DNA of 64,000 nt from Blasia pusilla (taxonomy: Eukaryota > Marchantiophyta > Marchantiopsida > Blasiales), in contig CM114272.1 in the NCBI GenBank assembly GCA_050084515.1, positions 61,752,001-61,816,000 of the forward strand, in the 5' to 3' direction. A program made the position numbers and the translations under genes. The notes beneath the pieces are model-generated. The model did no database searches and was not told the origin of the DNA. It worked only from the letters and a program-made list of their open reading frames with translations. This document shows positions 26,826 to 38,080 of this stretch, one piece after another. How positions within the stretch are numbered: position 1 is the stretch's first letter; each line of letters begins with the position of its first letter.

Positions 26826-27626
26826 TCATATCTTCCTTTTTCTTAAAGCAAAACTTTGCATAGTGACCATTTCTCCCACAATAATTGTAAGATCTAGGGA
26901 CCCTCTATTGCTGACCTCGACCCCAACGATTTCTACCATCACCACCTTATGATTGTGTTTGGTATTGGTTCGTAGTTGATTGAGTGACGTTATATTGAGT
27001 GTCCCTTCCTCCATATGTTTGATATCCACCACGACCACGGAAGCTTCTGCCACAACCTCTATCTCTGTTTGATCCATAATCTGCAAGTAGCGCACTCACT
27101 TGTAGACTAGACGATCTACCGCTACCTACTAGGCGCATCTCTTCACTGATTAACAATGGGACTAACTCTTGAAAGGTTGGATACTTCTCTCTTACAGAGA
27201 TAGAGGTCTCAGAGGACTTTAATCTTTTGGAGACCTTGAAGAGTGAACAAAATCAGATCATCATCTTCTACTATCACTCCAATGCTATTCAACTTATCAA
27301 TAACATGTCTGATACTCAAAAATATAATCATTGATGCTCTACGATCCTTTCCTCACTTTGTTCAATTGATGTTTCAATTGAAGCTTTATGGCCTTTGTAG
27401 TTTTCTGGAACAACTTTTCCAATGCATCCCATGCCTCCTTCGGACTATCAACATCTTGAATGTGACCTATCATTGGCGAATTGATCGTTATTGAAATGTA
27501 GTGGATTACTTGCCTTGCACGGTTATTCCATATGTGAACATTCAAGTATGTTGAGTCACGTTCTGGCTTGGCTTTATCACCTTTGACAAGCTTCCATAGT
27601 TCTTGACCTATGAGAAATTGTTTCAT
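26826..27626 (-). pseudogene. Copia gag with altered zinc knuckle
   Basis: 27339-27626 carries a UBN2-type gag segment (LWKLVKGDKAKP, IGHIQDVDSPKEAWDALEKL). Near 26840-26890 a zinc knuckle reads YNYCGRNGHYAKFC: the first Cys of C-x2-C is Tyr, so zinc binding is probably lost. Confidence 0.8.
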
Positions 27627-28201
27627 GCAAAACTTCCATACATTGTAATTCTACTTATGTAGCTTCTCGCCTGTGATTGCTGTTCAGGAATACTGCATGA
27701 CGAATGATTTCTCTCACAAAAACGTAATTTCAGGCTCTCTACTCCTCCAATTGAAGCATAGACCATTCCTACATAAAAAATTGACCTGGAATTTTCCAAA
27801 ATTGATCAATTGTATAAAATTACTAATCAAAAGTGGCCTGTAGAGAGCAACTGCACAATTTTTCTTCACTAATTGCACTTTCCTACACTGAAATTGCTAA
27901 TGCAAGAGCTTAGAATGTCAAAATCGAGCGATTTTGGGTGCGATGGAAAGCTCTCGACGAGCTCTAAAAGATGGCTAGAACTATTTTTCGGCTTTGTTCA
28001 AGCCATTGCGGACCCAGATGGTTAAATCGACCGGGAAAGCTCTAAAAATGCCTCCAAAGTTTTATCACCATCAAAGCTCCACGTGAAATCTGCACCCACT
28101 GAGCTCTGAACAAAATTTCCTTCTCCCAACTTGAAATTGTGCCTTCTCTTGCCTCTCTTTTCTCCTCAAACACCAATAATTTCAAGTGATGTTCTCTTAT
28201 C

Positions 28202-28236
28202 GCTATGATATCAGAGCGATAAGAGAATTTCGTTCT
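28202..28236. repeat. Hairpin with degenerate initiator-tRNA primer site
   Basis: TTCTCTTATCGCT faces AGCGATAAGAGAA around a short loop at about 28195-28230. The minus-strand word TGATATCATAGC matches the usual iMet primer-binding site TGGTATCAGAGC at 10 of 12 bases, but it sits some 35 nt from the LTR edge, so its role is uncertain. Confidence 0.35.
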
Positions 28237-28248
28237 CCATGGGGGTTT

Positions 28249-28497
28249 TGGAAGCATAACTGGCGGGAAACGGTTCTCACATTCACACACCACCATGGAG
28301 AACGAAATTTGCAATAAGAGAATGAGTGGAGACTGATGCCCTTCTCATTTATATAGGGTATGTACAAGCAACCCTAACCCTAGTTAAGATAATCGCGCTT
28401 AATTGACTAACGAAGATTAAACTTCCCTACTTCATGTGAGTACTAAATGTAGCAATTCAAGTGTCTCATGAGCTTGACTGTAACTCAATCTTCAATA
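28249..28497 (-). repeat. Copia 5' LTR
   Basis: Partner of 23306-23609, sharing 'ccatggagaacgaaatttgc' and 'ctcatgagcttgactgtaac'. Shorter and with fewer CCCTAA units. Confidence 0.85.
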
Positions 28498-28499
28498 CT

Positions 28500-28735
28500 T
28501 ATGTCCTTCCCTAGGACGGACATGTCTGGCCACGGGTATCCGGGCCGCATGTCCGTTGACATGTCTGGACTTGTCCGTTTTCGTACAACCTTGCCCTTAT
28601 TACCCTTGCTCGCCCTTATCTTGGCTTCCACCACGAGCTATAAGTATGGGTCCCACCTCTTGCCATTCATGTCCAATCGAGGACATGTCCACACTTGTCT
28701 ATCCATCTCGACCATAGAGACAGACTTATATGTTT
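28500..28735. repeat. GGACATGTCC-rich dispersed repeat, right flank of Copia
   Basis: Contains 'taggacggacatgtctgg', 'gcatgtccgttgacatgtct' and 'gaggacatgtcc'. Same family as 23084-23305 and 12466-12530. Confidence 0.5.
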
Positions 28736-28739
28736 TTAT

Positions 28740-29970
28740 GCAACCATGGGTAGGAGAGAGTTAGATATTTTGAATCCACTTGATAGACCTTTAGAGTTTG
28801 AATGTTTGGTGTGTCGTATTTTTCAATTGGAAAATAATTGATTTTATCTTGGACTTGTAAGTATTCCTTTTAAAGACCTCATATAGTTAATTTCAAGATT
28901 ATGTGATTGAATATCTTATCAAGGAAACCATGGCTCTTTTTAAGGAAGAGATTTTATATTCTAATTTCAATCAAATTATTTTGGAAAAGCTTCATCATGT
29001 TTTCAATTCTATTTACATCAATTTTTAAGTTTTCTTTTATTTAAAAAGAGAATTCCAATAGAAATGAAATCTTTCATATATCGATATAGGATTATGGATC
29101 TTTTTCAATAAACTTGTGTGCTCTAATTAACCCTTAAGATTCTAGTTGTTTTGACATTATTCTTTTTTAAACTATATGCCTCTTTTTAAATTTTAGTGGG
29201 ATCACTGGTGATCCCATTTTTTGCCTAACTATATAGACTAAATATAGTCACTATATATCTTAGTTGAATTGGGTTTCATGGAAATGTCTCTTACTATCAA
29301 AGTCGTCCATTCTTTTGACTCGTCTTAAATATTCATGGATTATTTAATAACATAACCTCTATGGCACGTACATAATACAAAAAAACCCCCCACAATCTTG
29401 TCAAAGATGAATTTGTTACTCTAGATCATGTGCAAGATTGATTCTGGTATTATAGAAAACAATTATTTTTGTCACAGTCTCCCTTTTTCTCAATGATATA
29501 ATTATAATAAATCAGTCCACAATTTAACTTGTTGTGAATTTTTTATTTAACTTCACAATGCGGATAACTCTAAGTGCAACCTGTTGGGCATATAAGTGTA
29601 TTACGGCTTGTAAGGATAGACATAGTATATGTTTGACCTCATTCTAAGGAGTCATTTTTGATAGATGTAGAGGGAAGATTGCATTAAGTTTAGGTTAGTT
29701 TTCCATAGTATGTTGGTCTATGATGTAAGACTTTTGTATAGGTATCATGTAGGGCCCAGAGAGATATATACCCTCAGTTCTTTAGTAGTAAAGCTCATAT
29801 TTTGGATATTGAACTTCTACTTATGATATAATTAGACTATGATCCTCTTAGCGACTTGGACCCTAATGGAGAGTTTATGTTCTACTCCTCTTTTTTTGCG
29901 TCTTACGAGAACATATTGTATTGAGATTTGTGAGTCTGATTTGAAAATGACTTGCATAGCACTCGCAATT
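28740..29970. other. AT-rich intergenic DNA, no gene seen
   Basis: No recognised coding or repeat structure. Confidence 0.5.
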
Positions 29971-29989
29971 GAACTCCCAAAGGAGCTTT

Positions 29990-30340
29990 TAAATAATGAA
30001 ACCTCTATTGTAAACTCCCCTTGTGCCTCCAAACCATTCCAATTTATTCTTTTCCTCCCAACTTTCTAAGACTCTTCTCCTCACTTTGCAACTAGTTTCT
30101 TTCTAAAGTGGAGCACTAAGTATTTTCTTGGGTAAGAATTTTTATGTTGAAGGATATGTAAATGAGTGAGTTTCATAATATTACATGATTTTTTTTCAAA
30201 ATTATTGGTTTTGAACTAAGTTATAAACTATAAGAAATAAATGAGAGGAAAAAAAAAAGCAAAGCCATCCTTGAGAAAAAAATTGAAAGGAGCCAAATCT
30301 CCCTTGAAAAGTATTTTATAGACCAAAAACATTTGTGGAG
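29990..30340 (-). repeat. Dispersed ~350-bp repeat, inverted copy
   Basis: Reverse complement of the family at 30790-31110 and 32770-33075: 'ctcctcactttgcaactagt', 'ttgaaaggagccaaatctcc' and neighbours match in inverse orientation. With 30790-31110 it could form a large foldback. Confidence 0.6.
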
Positions 30341-30789
30341 CATTCTATGCGTCGATTGAACACCTTTATAAAAAACCAAGCCTAAATGGTGGACAATACG
30401 GCACAAGTCTACATATTAGGTGAGACTAGGTTCAAAATATTTGAGTTCACTGCTACATTTATCACTACTTTTCGAGTCTTAAATGCCGTCATAAGTAGCA
30501 ACTTTGTGAGTTCCCAACTTGCAACAAACTCACATGAACGAGATTTTGACTTGCAGTTTGCGACTCCAACATGGTTGTAAAGTTTCATGCTATAACAGTC
30601 GCAAAGACTCATAATATAGTTGTAAGAAAATCGGAATTGGCTCGCAAAGAACGTCTCACTTGCAAGTTTGTGCAGTCGCAAGAATTAACTTGCAACTCAA
30701 TCAAAAAACTATGAGTCCAAATAGCTATAAAATTGTGAGTCTAGGTAGTAGTTTTGAGCTCACAATGTAGGGGATTTTTGCTCTAGCAA

Positions 30790-31110
30790 AATCTTTGTTT
30801 GCGAGGAATTTTGGGCTGATTTTGGAGTAATTTTTGGGTCTATAGACCACTATTTCAAGAATTTGACTCCTTCCAATTTTCCTTTAGGACCGCTTTTTTT
30901 CTTCATTTCTTATAGTTTAGAATGAATAATTTTGGAAAAAAATGATTATGAATAGCACTCATATGCATGTCCTTCAACATAGAAAAAAATTATACAAAAA
31001 AAACTCTCAAGACCTAGTTCCACTATAGAAAGAAACTAGTATCAAAGTGAGGAGAGGAATCTCAAAATGTTAGGTGGGAAAGAAAAAATGAAGTTGTTTG
31101 GAGGTGAAAG
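30790..31110 (+). repeat. Dispersed ~350-bp repeat, direct copy
   Basis: Shares with 32770-33075 the blocks 'gacctagttccactatagaa' (near-identical), 'agtgaggagaggaatctcaa' and 'tttagaatgaataattttgg' with moderate divergence. Confidence 0.6.
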
Positions 31111-31178
31111 GGAAATTTATGGCAAAGATTTTGGTTCTCGGACTCGTGAGTTATACGTTGCAAGAGTCGAGAACCAAA

Positions 31179-31253
31179 ATAACTTGCAATGATTCATACT
31201 TGCAATTCAAATGTGAATCTTGCAACTTGCAAGTATGAATCATTGCAAGTTAT
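31179..31253. repeat. Perfect 27-bp hairpin
   Basis: Arms 31179-31205 and 31227-31253 are exact reverse complements with a 21-nt loop. The arm contains AACTTGCAATGATTCATACT. The surrounding 30.4-31.4 kb is full of 'cttgcaa' words, so it likely arose by inversion within that repeat; a small-RNA precursor is a formal alternative. Confidence 0.9.
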
Positions 31254-32769
31254 CGTAGTCATTACAAAAAAAATGAATGTTTGAACTTGCAAACCAATGG
31301 TAACTTACAAAGTTGGAGGGAGCGGCAATGAAGATGGATAAAGTAGTCTTGCAATGGACTCGCGATAGAGGCACAAGGAATCCTCAATCCATCAAGTGGT
31401 TATTGGGTCGTCTTCACATTAATATTGGCACACTAGTGATATGAACACTTGGCATGGATGATAAGGACGAGAGAGCATACAAGTCTAGTATTGAAAAGGG
31501 TACATATATTTGACTCTCATACGTCTCTCCCAATCACATATGTTTGTTCTTATGAACAAATTACACATAACAGAGTAGTAAGATTAGTATGACCAAGTGA
31601 GGCATAATTGTTCTAACAACACAAGTGCATTTTCCCAAATTTATAGCCAACATGATTGATATTTTTCAATGACATTATATTGGAGAGAACATTGTAGATA
31701 ACCCTACGTTGGACCCTAACATTGTGGAGAGAGAGTCATTGGCCCTCTTGCCGACGTTTGGTGATTAATGTAGTTACAAGGGAGTGGTCGATATTTTTGG
31801 ATCAAGGCTTTGGATAAGTATGGTGCTTAGACTTAACACAATGGAGTATATTGTACTACTGAGCAAAATTTAAGAGCATCCAAATACGATATATATAAAT
31901 TCCTCTTGAACCTCCCATATTTTGGAGTGTTGGACGAGGTAGTAGAATTGGACTTCCATACCTTCTAGATGCTCGCCTTGCGGCGCTAATAACATTGGAT
32001 ATTCCTTCGGATTCCCACATATTGCATAAAGGAGAATGTCTTCTTAATTTATGATATGATTAATGGTCATAATAGTAGGATGACACAAGAATGCATATCT
32101 TAAATCTATACTATTAAGGGAGGATTACCTCAACACCTTTATGTATAGAATAGATACCTTAATAGTTTGTTTGGATGGTGAATATCCCAATATCTTTTTT
32201 AATCAAAACATGATTAGAAGATTTGAAGGAAGAATATGTCTATGTTGATTATTGTATATTGTATCTATGTGTAATTTTCATGGAAATGATATTAAAAAAA
32301 CCTTACTTGGAATTAGGTATGAGTTTTTTAATTAGATTTTATTATCTTGGAAAACAAGATAATACCATAAAATTGCACTTCTACATTTAGAGCAACTTTG
32401 TGAGTCATGAGAGTGGCAAATTGGCAATGGAGCCAAAGAATAGTCACATTAGATTCGTAAATTCGCCACGAGTCTTGCACTTACAATTGACTCATAATTT
32501 GTGCCTCCAACAGAGCTCGGAAATTCTACTTTCTTACATTTGCAAGTTGGTTGTAGTTTACTTGCAAAATTCTTGCACGATACTTTTATTTGACAAGCAA
32601 CGTTGCATGTTAATTGCAGGTGCTTATGAGTTTGCATAGTCACAAAAAGAACTCACAAAAATAGTCCAAAAGAGTTTTTTTGAGAGTCCAAGTAGTAGTT
32701 TTGGATTCATAAGACACTCACTTACAAAGGACTAGCAAACTAGTGACCATGCAAAAGTAGTTGTTTTCC

Positions 32770-33075
32770 TTTTTTTTGTTTGGCTCAATTTGGACTCCTT
32801 TTAGGTCTATAAAAGAAATTTCAAGGGAGATTTGACTCCAATTTTTTCTAAGTGATGAATTTATATTTTTTTCCTCCTTCATAATGTATACTTTAGAATT
32901 AATAAATTTGGAAAAAAACATGTAATTCCATGAATTCAATTCATCTACATGTCTCTCTATATTAAAAAAAATTCTACCCAAGAGAATCTCAAAACTTAGT
33001 TCCACTATAAAAGTAAACTAGTTGCAAAATGAGGAGAAGAGTTTAAAAAAGTTGGGAGGAAAAGAGAAAATGGGG
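32770..33075 (+). repeat. Dispersed ~350-bp repeat, third copy
   Basis: Same family as 29990-30340 and 30790-31110, here lying within the Helitron relic. Confidence 0.6.
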
Positions 33076-34084
33076 GCAAAAGGGGATTGTATGGTCGAGT
33101 TTCAGTTTCACGATTTGTAAATGACCACGTGCGAGTTCCGAGACTCGAAATGACTTGCAAGTTGAAAATCTCATGGGAGTCTCCCTACTCCAAGAAGTTG
33201 TTATTTGTGAGTTTGACTCATAAGCATATTTGGAAGTTCGTTGGAAGCTCAAGTGAGTTGACGTAGTCGCCATGGGAGAATGTCTATCCGGACTTGCAAA
33301 CCAAAAAAAACTTGCAAAGTTATGTAGAGCTATAGTGGATTTGCAAACTAGCAGTTGCAAATAGACAAGCAAAGTAGTCGATCTTGGCAAAAATGGACTA
33401 GCAATGGAGCTATGTCAGTACCAAAATTCCCAACAATGTTGATTTACTTTTTTTGGTGAACCTATTGAAGAATAATTGGTTGATATGTATGCTATTATGG
33501 AAATGAAATAATTATTTTTGGTTCGTTGAAACCAAAAAGAGTTATGGAAACAATTGTGTCAAGATGACAAGATGTTATGTACATGAACAATGCGTGTGGT
33601 ATGATGTTTGAGAGATGCAACATCTTGTCTTCTTTTCTAAGGGTTAAAGTTTAATTTTAAGTTCCAAAAGAATTTTTTTTAATATATCAAAATTTCTGAT
33701 TTCTTCTATCAATAAAAATTCCCATATTTAGGGACAAAATATTTTCCCATTATCCATCTTAATAATATATAAAAATTTTATTTATAAAATATTCTTCTTA
33801 GAAATGTAGGATGTTAAGGAGGTATAACTTGGGCCATTGCAACATTTGGGATAGCTTTGTTATTACTAAATGAAGAACTTTGAACTCATTCTTGCTTTGA
33901 GATTCCTATCAACCTCTTGGATTTGCATGTAAGAACTAGAAACTTCATTTAGAATATATAAATAAACATTTGAATTTTTATATGATTAAAAAATATAATT
34001 TTAATTTTAATTTTTTATTCATATCGTGCATAGTATACAGTAATGGTGGTTAAATAAGTCTAATCCAAAATTCCATATTTATTA

Positions 34085-34840
34085 TATGGATGAAGTGCGT
34101 ATGAATCATGATCATGCCTTTGAAGTTATCAATTGTGTATTAGAAAAGTTAATGGAGTGATATCTCCTTATTTGAATGAACTTTCATTTGGTGGAAAACT
34201 TATAATCTTTATTGATAATTTATGTTGTGTATCCTCAATTCTTCAATATGGAAATTGTCCAAAGATTGTGTAGGCTGCTTTTAGAGATCCCTTTTATCCA
34301 TCATATGCGGATATTCTAAAAATTGTAATGTATGATATTTAATTTTTTTAGTATTGAATTTGTTATGCTATAGTATTTTTTAAAATATTAATTTCCTTTA
34401 ATTAAATTTTCTCCATAGGTCTTGCATGTGTTGATCAAATTGATTTTCTAATTCTTTGTTGGAGGTAAAAGAGCATAGAATATCTTTAGATTTGAGAGAT
34501 ATTATGATTAATCTTCTACATGACATGAAAACGTTTGCAACCTTGCTAATAATACCAGATTTAGTAAACATATGCAAAATTTTCATAACATCAACTTGTG
34601 GAGGGATATATTTTATATATGTGAGGAATATAAATGTAGATGCCATCTATGGGGAAGTTATGAAGTGATTTAATGGTAAGTATCATTTTGTCATGTTCTA
34701 AATTTTAAATTAAATCATCTACGGATCTTTGATTCATAGTTACCTTTTTCTCACATGTTGCATACAAGAGCATATCTATCTTAATGACGACTATAATTCA
34801 AATGACGGGAGAGATCATGTTCATCCAACAAATTTTTGAA
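34085..34840 (+). pseudogene. Helitron Pif1-like helicase, degenerate
   Basis: Translated fragments follow the order of Helitron helicases: MDEVRMNHDHAFEVIN (compare the WDEAPM-HAFE block), LNELSFGGKLIIF followed by a decayed DFRQ region and ILQYGNCPKIV with AAFRDPF, then VGEHRISLDLRDI and NINVDAIYGEVM (compare the KNVDVD-IN block), and NDDYN with DHVHPTNF. Several stops and frameshifts. The family call rests on block order from known helicases. Confidence 0.7.
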
Positions 34841-35510
34841 AGAAATGATTTAGCTAAGAAAAACTAAACAAAATATTTTTGCACAACAAATATTTTTGCA
34901 AATAAATTATGGAATACTTTAACGAGTGAGTAATAGATTTTAGTCTCTAAATTTATTTATATATATTTTCCATGATTTTATAATTTTAAAAACAATACAA
35001 ATATATCAAAATGGGCCTAAATTTTTTAATCACCATGGTAATTTCCTCTCCCAACCAAGGATTCCACTAAGAGAATTCGAATAGTTAGGATAGATATATA
35101 AAATACTAGAATCAACTTTGTTATAGAAAACTTCAAAAGATGATTAAGAAAGGCAAAAAAATCTAAGGAAGGAAGGAGGCACGAAACAAAAAAAGGAATG
35201 CAAAAAGAAATGGACAACAATCCAATGAAAAATCCAAATTAACGAGCTATGTGATTAGTAGTTTGAAATAAATTAGAAGTTGGTTAGAAGTGAATGGACG
35301 ATGAGACTAGTGATCACCAACCACTTTGGATTGTTGTATCAACGCCAATGCTTAAAAGCTTATGCACGTTTTAATGCCATTGAGATGCACTGACCAAAAT
35401 AAGTAGTGACAATGGAGAGAGGACTACGAGAAGGGACAAGTTGATGATTCTCGAGCTCCTTAACTCCTTGATTCTTGCTGTTCCATGGGCCACAAACCTT
35501 TAGTATAAGC

Positions 35511-35700
35511 AACTTGAATAATATTGTCACTAGTAAGATGCATGGGCATCGCATGGGCCTCTTACTATTAGTTAATTACTCTTTAAAACTGCATCCTAAA
35601 AGAAATAACTTGAGCAATATCATTACTAGTAAGATGCCCATGCGACACACGTGCATCTTACTAGCAATTAATTAATGTTAAAAAATGCATCCTAAACAAA
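35511..35700. repeat. Two ~96-bp tandem units with Helitron-like ends
   Basis: Units start at 35511 and 35607 ('aacttga', 'actagtaagatgc', 'gcatcctaaa'). The second holds a 12-bp inverted repeat CTAGTAAGATGC (35626-35637) and GCATCTTACTAG (35653-35664). These look like duplicated Helitron 3' termini. Confidence 0.65.
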
Positions 35701-36034
35701 ACACGTGAAAATCATTTTCTTATATAGATAATTGGAAAAAAGGCTTAATTTTTATAAGACAAGATCTCTCATTTAAATTTGTTACCCATACATCACTTGG
35801 GCTATCCTATTAAAACATTGTATTCTATTTTTCTAAACGGAATTAAATTATCAAAAGAAAATTAGAGACCACCCCTAAAACACAGGTCAGATAAGGAGAT
35901 ATAGAGGCATATCACTAATACTAATAAACTAGAGGGTTTTGCTATACTATTCGAAGATGATCTTCAAATTAAAAAAACCCTTATGTTCCTTTTTTTCTTT
36001 CTGCATTTAATTGTCTCCTTTTCTTAAAACGACA

Positions 36035-36997
36035 TCTATATAATAATTGGCGACCCCATATACATAACAAGACAAGATAGCAAGACAATTAGAAAAAATA
36101 GGCAACATGTTTGAAATTGGTTGCTTGAGCCATATTAGATGGATAGAAATAGAATAGGGAGATAGTAACGGATTGGAGGAATTAAAAAATATAATCAAAT
36201 AATAATTTATTTAATATTATAATGGGTGATTATAAATATTAATAAAATATATTAATTATGATTTAATAAAAAATTAATTTTTTTTCCTCAATTCATATTT
36301 GATGGAAAGAGAAAATAAATCTTAATGGAGAAGGAGTAGATTTTTTTTAAAATTTTCATGGAAGGGTAAAATTACTTAGGGGATTGGGATATTATTTAAA
36401 TTTGAATGGAGGATTGTAATTACTAAGAAGAGTGAAATATTATTAATCTTCTAAGATTTCAAAAAGTAGAATAATATTTAAAATTTGAAATGGATAAAGT
36501 GATTAATTTTAAAAATAATCGTATTAATTCACATGTGATATTTTGGGAAAGGAAAGTGATTTCGTTAATCAAAATTAGCTAAGATTTTGGTTAGTGAATG
36601 TTATTTTGGTGGGAAGAGTGGAAGGGGAAGAATAGTTATTGTTCAAGCTTTTACGCAGGAGTGAAATTATTTAGGGGAGATGGATATTATTTAAAGGTAA
36701 AATTTTCTTACTCTTTAAGATTTAAAAAATTGGAAATTATAGTTAAAATTTAAATTTAAATACAAATTAAAAATTTAAACATAATTAAAAAAATATTATT
36801 GACACCTATTTTTTAAAGCCCTTCTATTGATACATGGCAATTGGACAAAAAAAAATATTTCACATATTATGGGTGACAAGAAAAAAATTTGAATTTGTGT
36901 GCTACATCATTAATTCCTTCCCGTCACATATTATACACTAAAAAAACTCTTCAAACATTTTTTAAATTTTTCGTGCATCGCATTGGCACCTTACTAA
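36035..36997 (+). mobile_element. Non-autonomous Helitron, copy A
   Basis: Starts TCTATATAATAATTGG preceded by A and ends CGTGCATCGCATTGGCACCT then TACTAA followed by T, satisfying the CTRR-T rule. Its right two-thirds match 46370-47013. No coding capacity. Confidence 0.6.
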
Positions 36998-37219
36998 TCT
37001 ACATTATTCATGGAGAGTGCTTTTTCATTTTTAAATCACTATTCTTATACATGTGCTTTCTTTATCGTTGGTTGTCCAAACCAATAAGATCACACAAATT
37101 CAATTATTCATTTTGATTGGATAATTCAAAATCATACCCAACAACAACAAGTGTATCCTTCAAGGTGTGTTTGAAAAACCTCAAACCCCATCCATGTTAC
37201 AAATATATAATTATATACA

Positions 37220-37375
37220 TCTACATAATTAGAAAGGTCCCTCCTCCATAGGAGGGTTAGAAAAACCCTCGGACAATGACACGCGTCCTCTCAAATTGAC
37301 ACATGTCACTTTGAGAGGATTTCAAGTAAGGTGAGGCAATAAAAGTATTACCCGTGCATAGCTACCACGAACTAG
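37220..37375 (+). mobile_element. Possible mini-Helitron
   Basis: Starts TCTACATAATTAGAAAGG preceded by A, and ends near CCCGTGCATAGCTACCACGA then CTAG. It is only 156 bp and the base after CTAG is C rather than T, so the call is tentative. Confidence 0.3.
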
Positions 37376-38080
37376 CTAAACCAGTAATATGCCCGAGTGG
37401 TTGCAAGTATATGTCTAGTATCATTCTTTCATGCACTACCGAATACCGAATGGTAAGGCCCACTTGGCGAAGCGTAGCACTACCGCCTTTTGTGTCGGAT
37501 GCAGAGAGGGTGTTTGAATTATTGCCCGCACTTCTTTTCGCACTGTACTCACATTTATTTGAGGAGCGAGGCACATCTCGCGGTGGAGTGGAATTCGGAA
37601 AGGCCTATCCGAGAGATCGTCAAAACATATACGCCGTCAAAACAGGGGCGATTCTGTAGATCTATGATTCATGTTTGCAGTAATTGATCATTTTGTACGA
37701 GTTGTTTAGATGACAGAGAACTGGAGGGAATCATGTTCGGAAAGTTAGTCCAAATTGTGGTGTGAGAGTCCGAGCATTGATAAGATTAGTGAATTGAGCC
37801 ACTTCGTTGGAGGTACGGTGATAATCTCCATCGTCAGGATAACTCACTTCTCCTGGTGGTCGACGATGGTAGCCTTTCAGACTGAGTTTTTTCTAGTGGC
37901 CCTGAGGCTTGTTGACGCAGGCTTATTCTGTGTCGCTTTTCATTAAGCCAAGGCAAGAAAGCTGCCGCAAAGTGGAGAAATTAATCGTACACAATACATG
38001 TCCATCACTTCACTCTTCCGGTTAATTATAAGAAGATTTAACGCAATCAGTGCCATCTAAGACTTTCGTTGAAATCTGCA
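37376..38080 (+). promoter_or_regulatory. ZYP1 upstream region and 5' UTR
   Basis: Moderate-GC DNA immediately upstream of ZYP1. An open frame at 37354-37659 (101 codons) has no recognised domain and starts within a possible Helitron end; I do not call it a gene. Confidence 0.4.

Larger units (their letters stand above)
23306..28497 (-). mobile_element. Decayed Ty1/Copia LTR retrotransposon
   Basis: Two related LTRs (23306-23609 and about 28249-28497) enclose gag, protease, integrase, reverse transcriptase and RNase H remnants in Copia order on the minus strand. The polypurine tract GAGGGGGAG lies directly before the 3' LTR (its complement is at 23610-23618), the classic Copia junction. Many stops and frameshifts, an altered zinc knuckle and an altered RT active site show it is dead. 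LTRs differ by substitutions and a length change, so the insertion is old. Confidence 0.9.
32105..35664 (+). mobile_element. Relic autonomous Helitron
   Basis: Starts TCTATACTATTAAGGGAGG preceded by A, holds helicase remnants at 34085-34840 in the correct orientation near its 3' side, and ends in one of two related CTTACTA-type termini (35545-35567 or 35640-35664, the latter CTAG). The Rep domain was not recognised and the body includes later repeat insertions (32400-33420). Termini follow Helitron rules; the span is inference from matching ends plus helicase. Confidence 0.5.

Noticed and set aside
37354-37659. 101-codon open frame upstream of ZYP1
   Set aside because: No recognised domain, no splice link to ZYP1, begins within a possible Helitron end; could be leader sequence.
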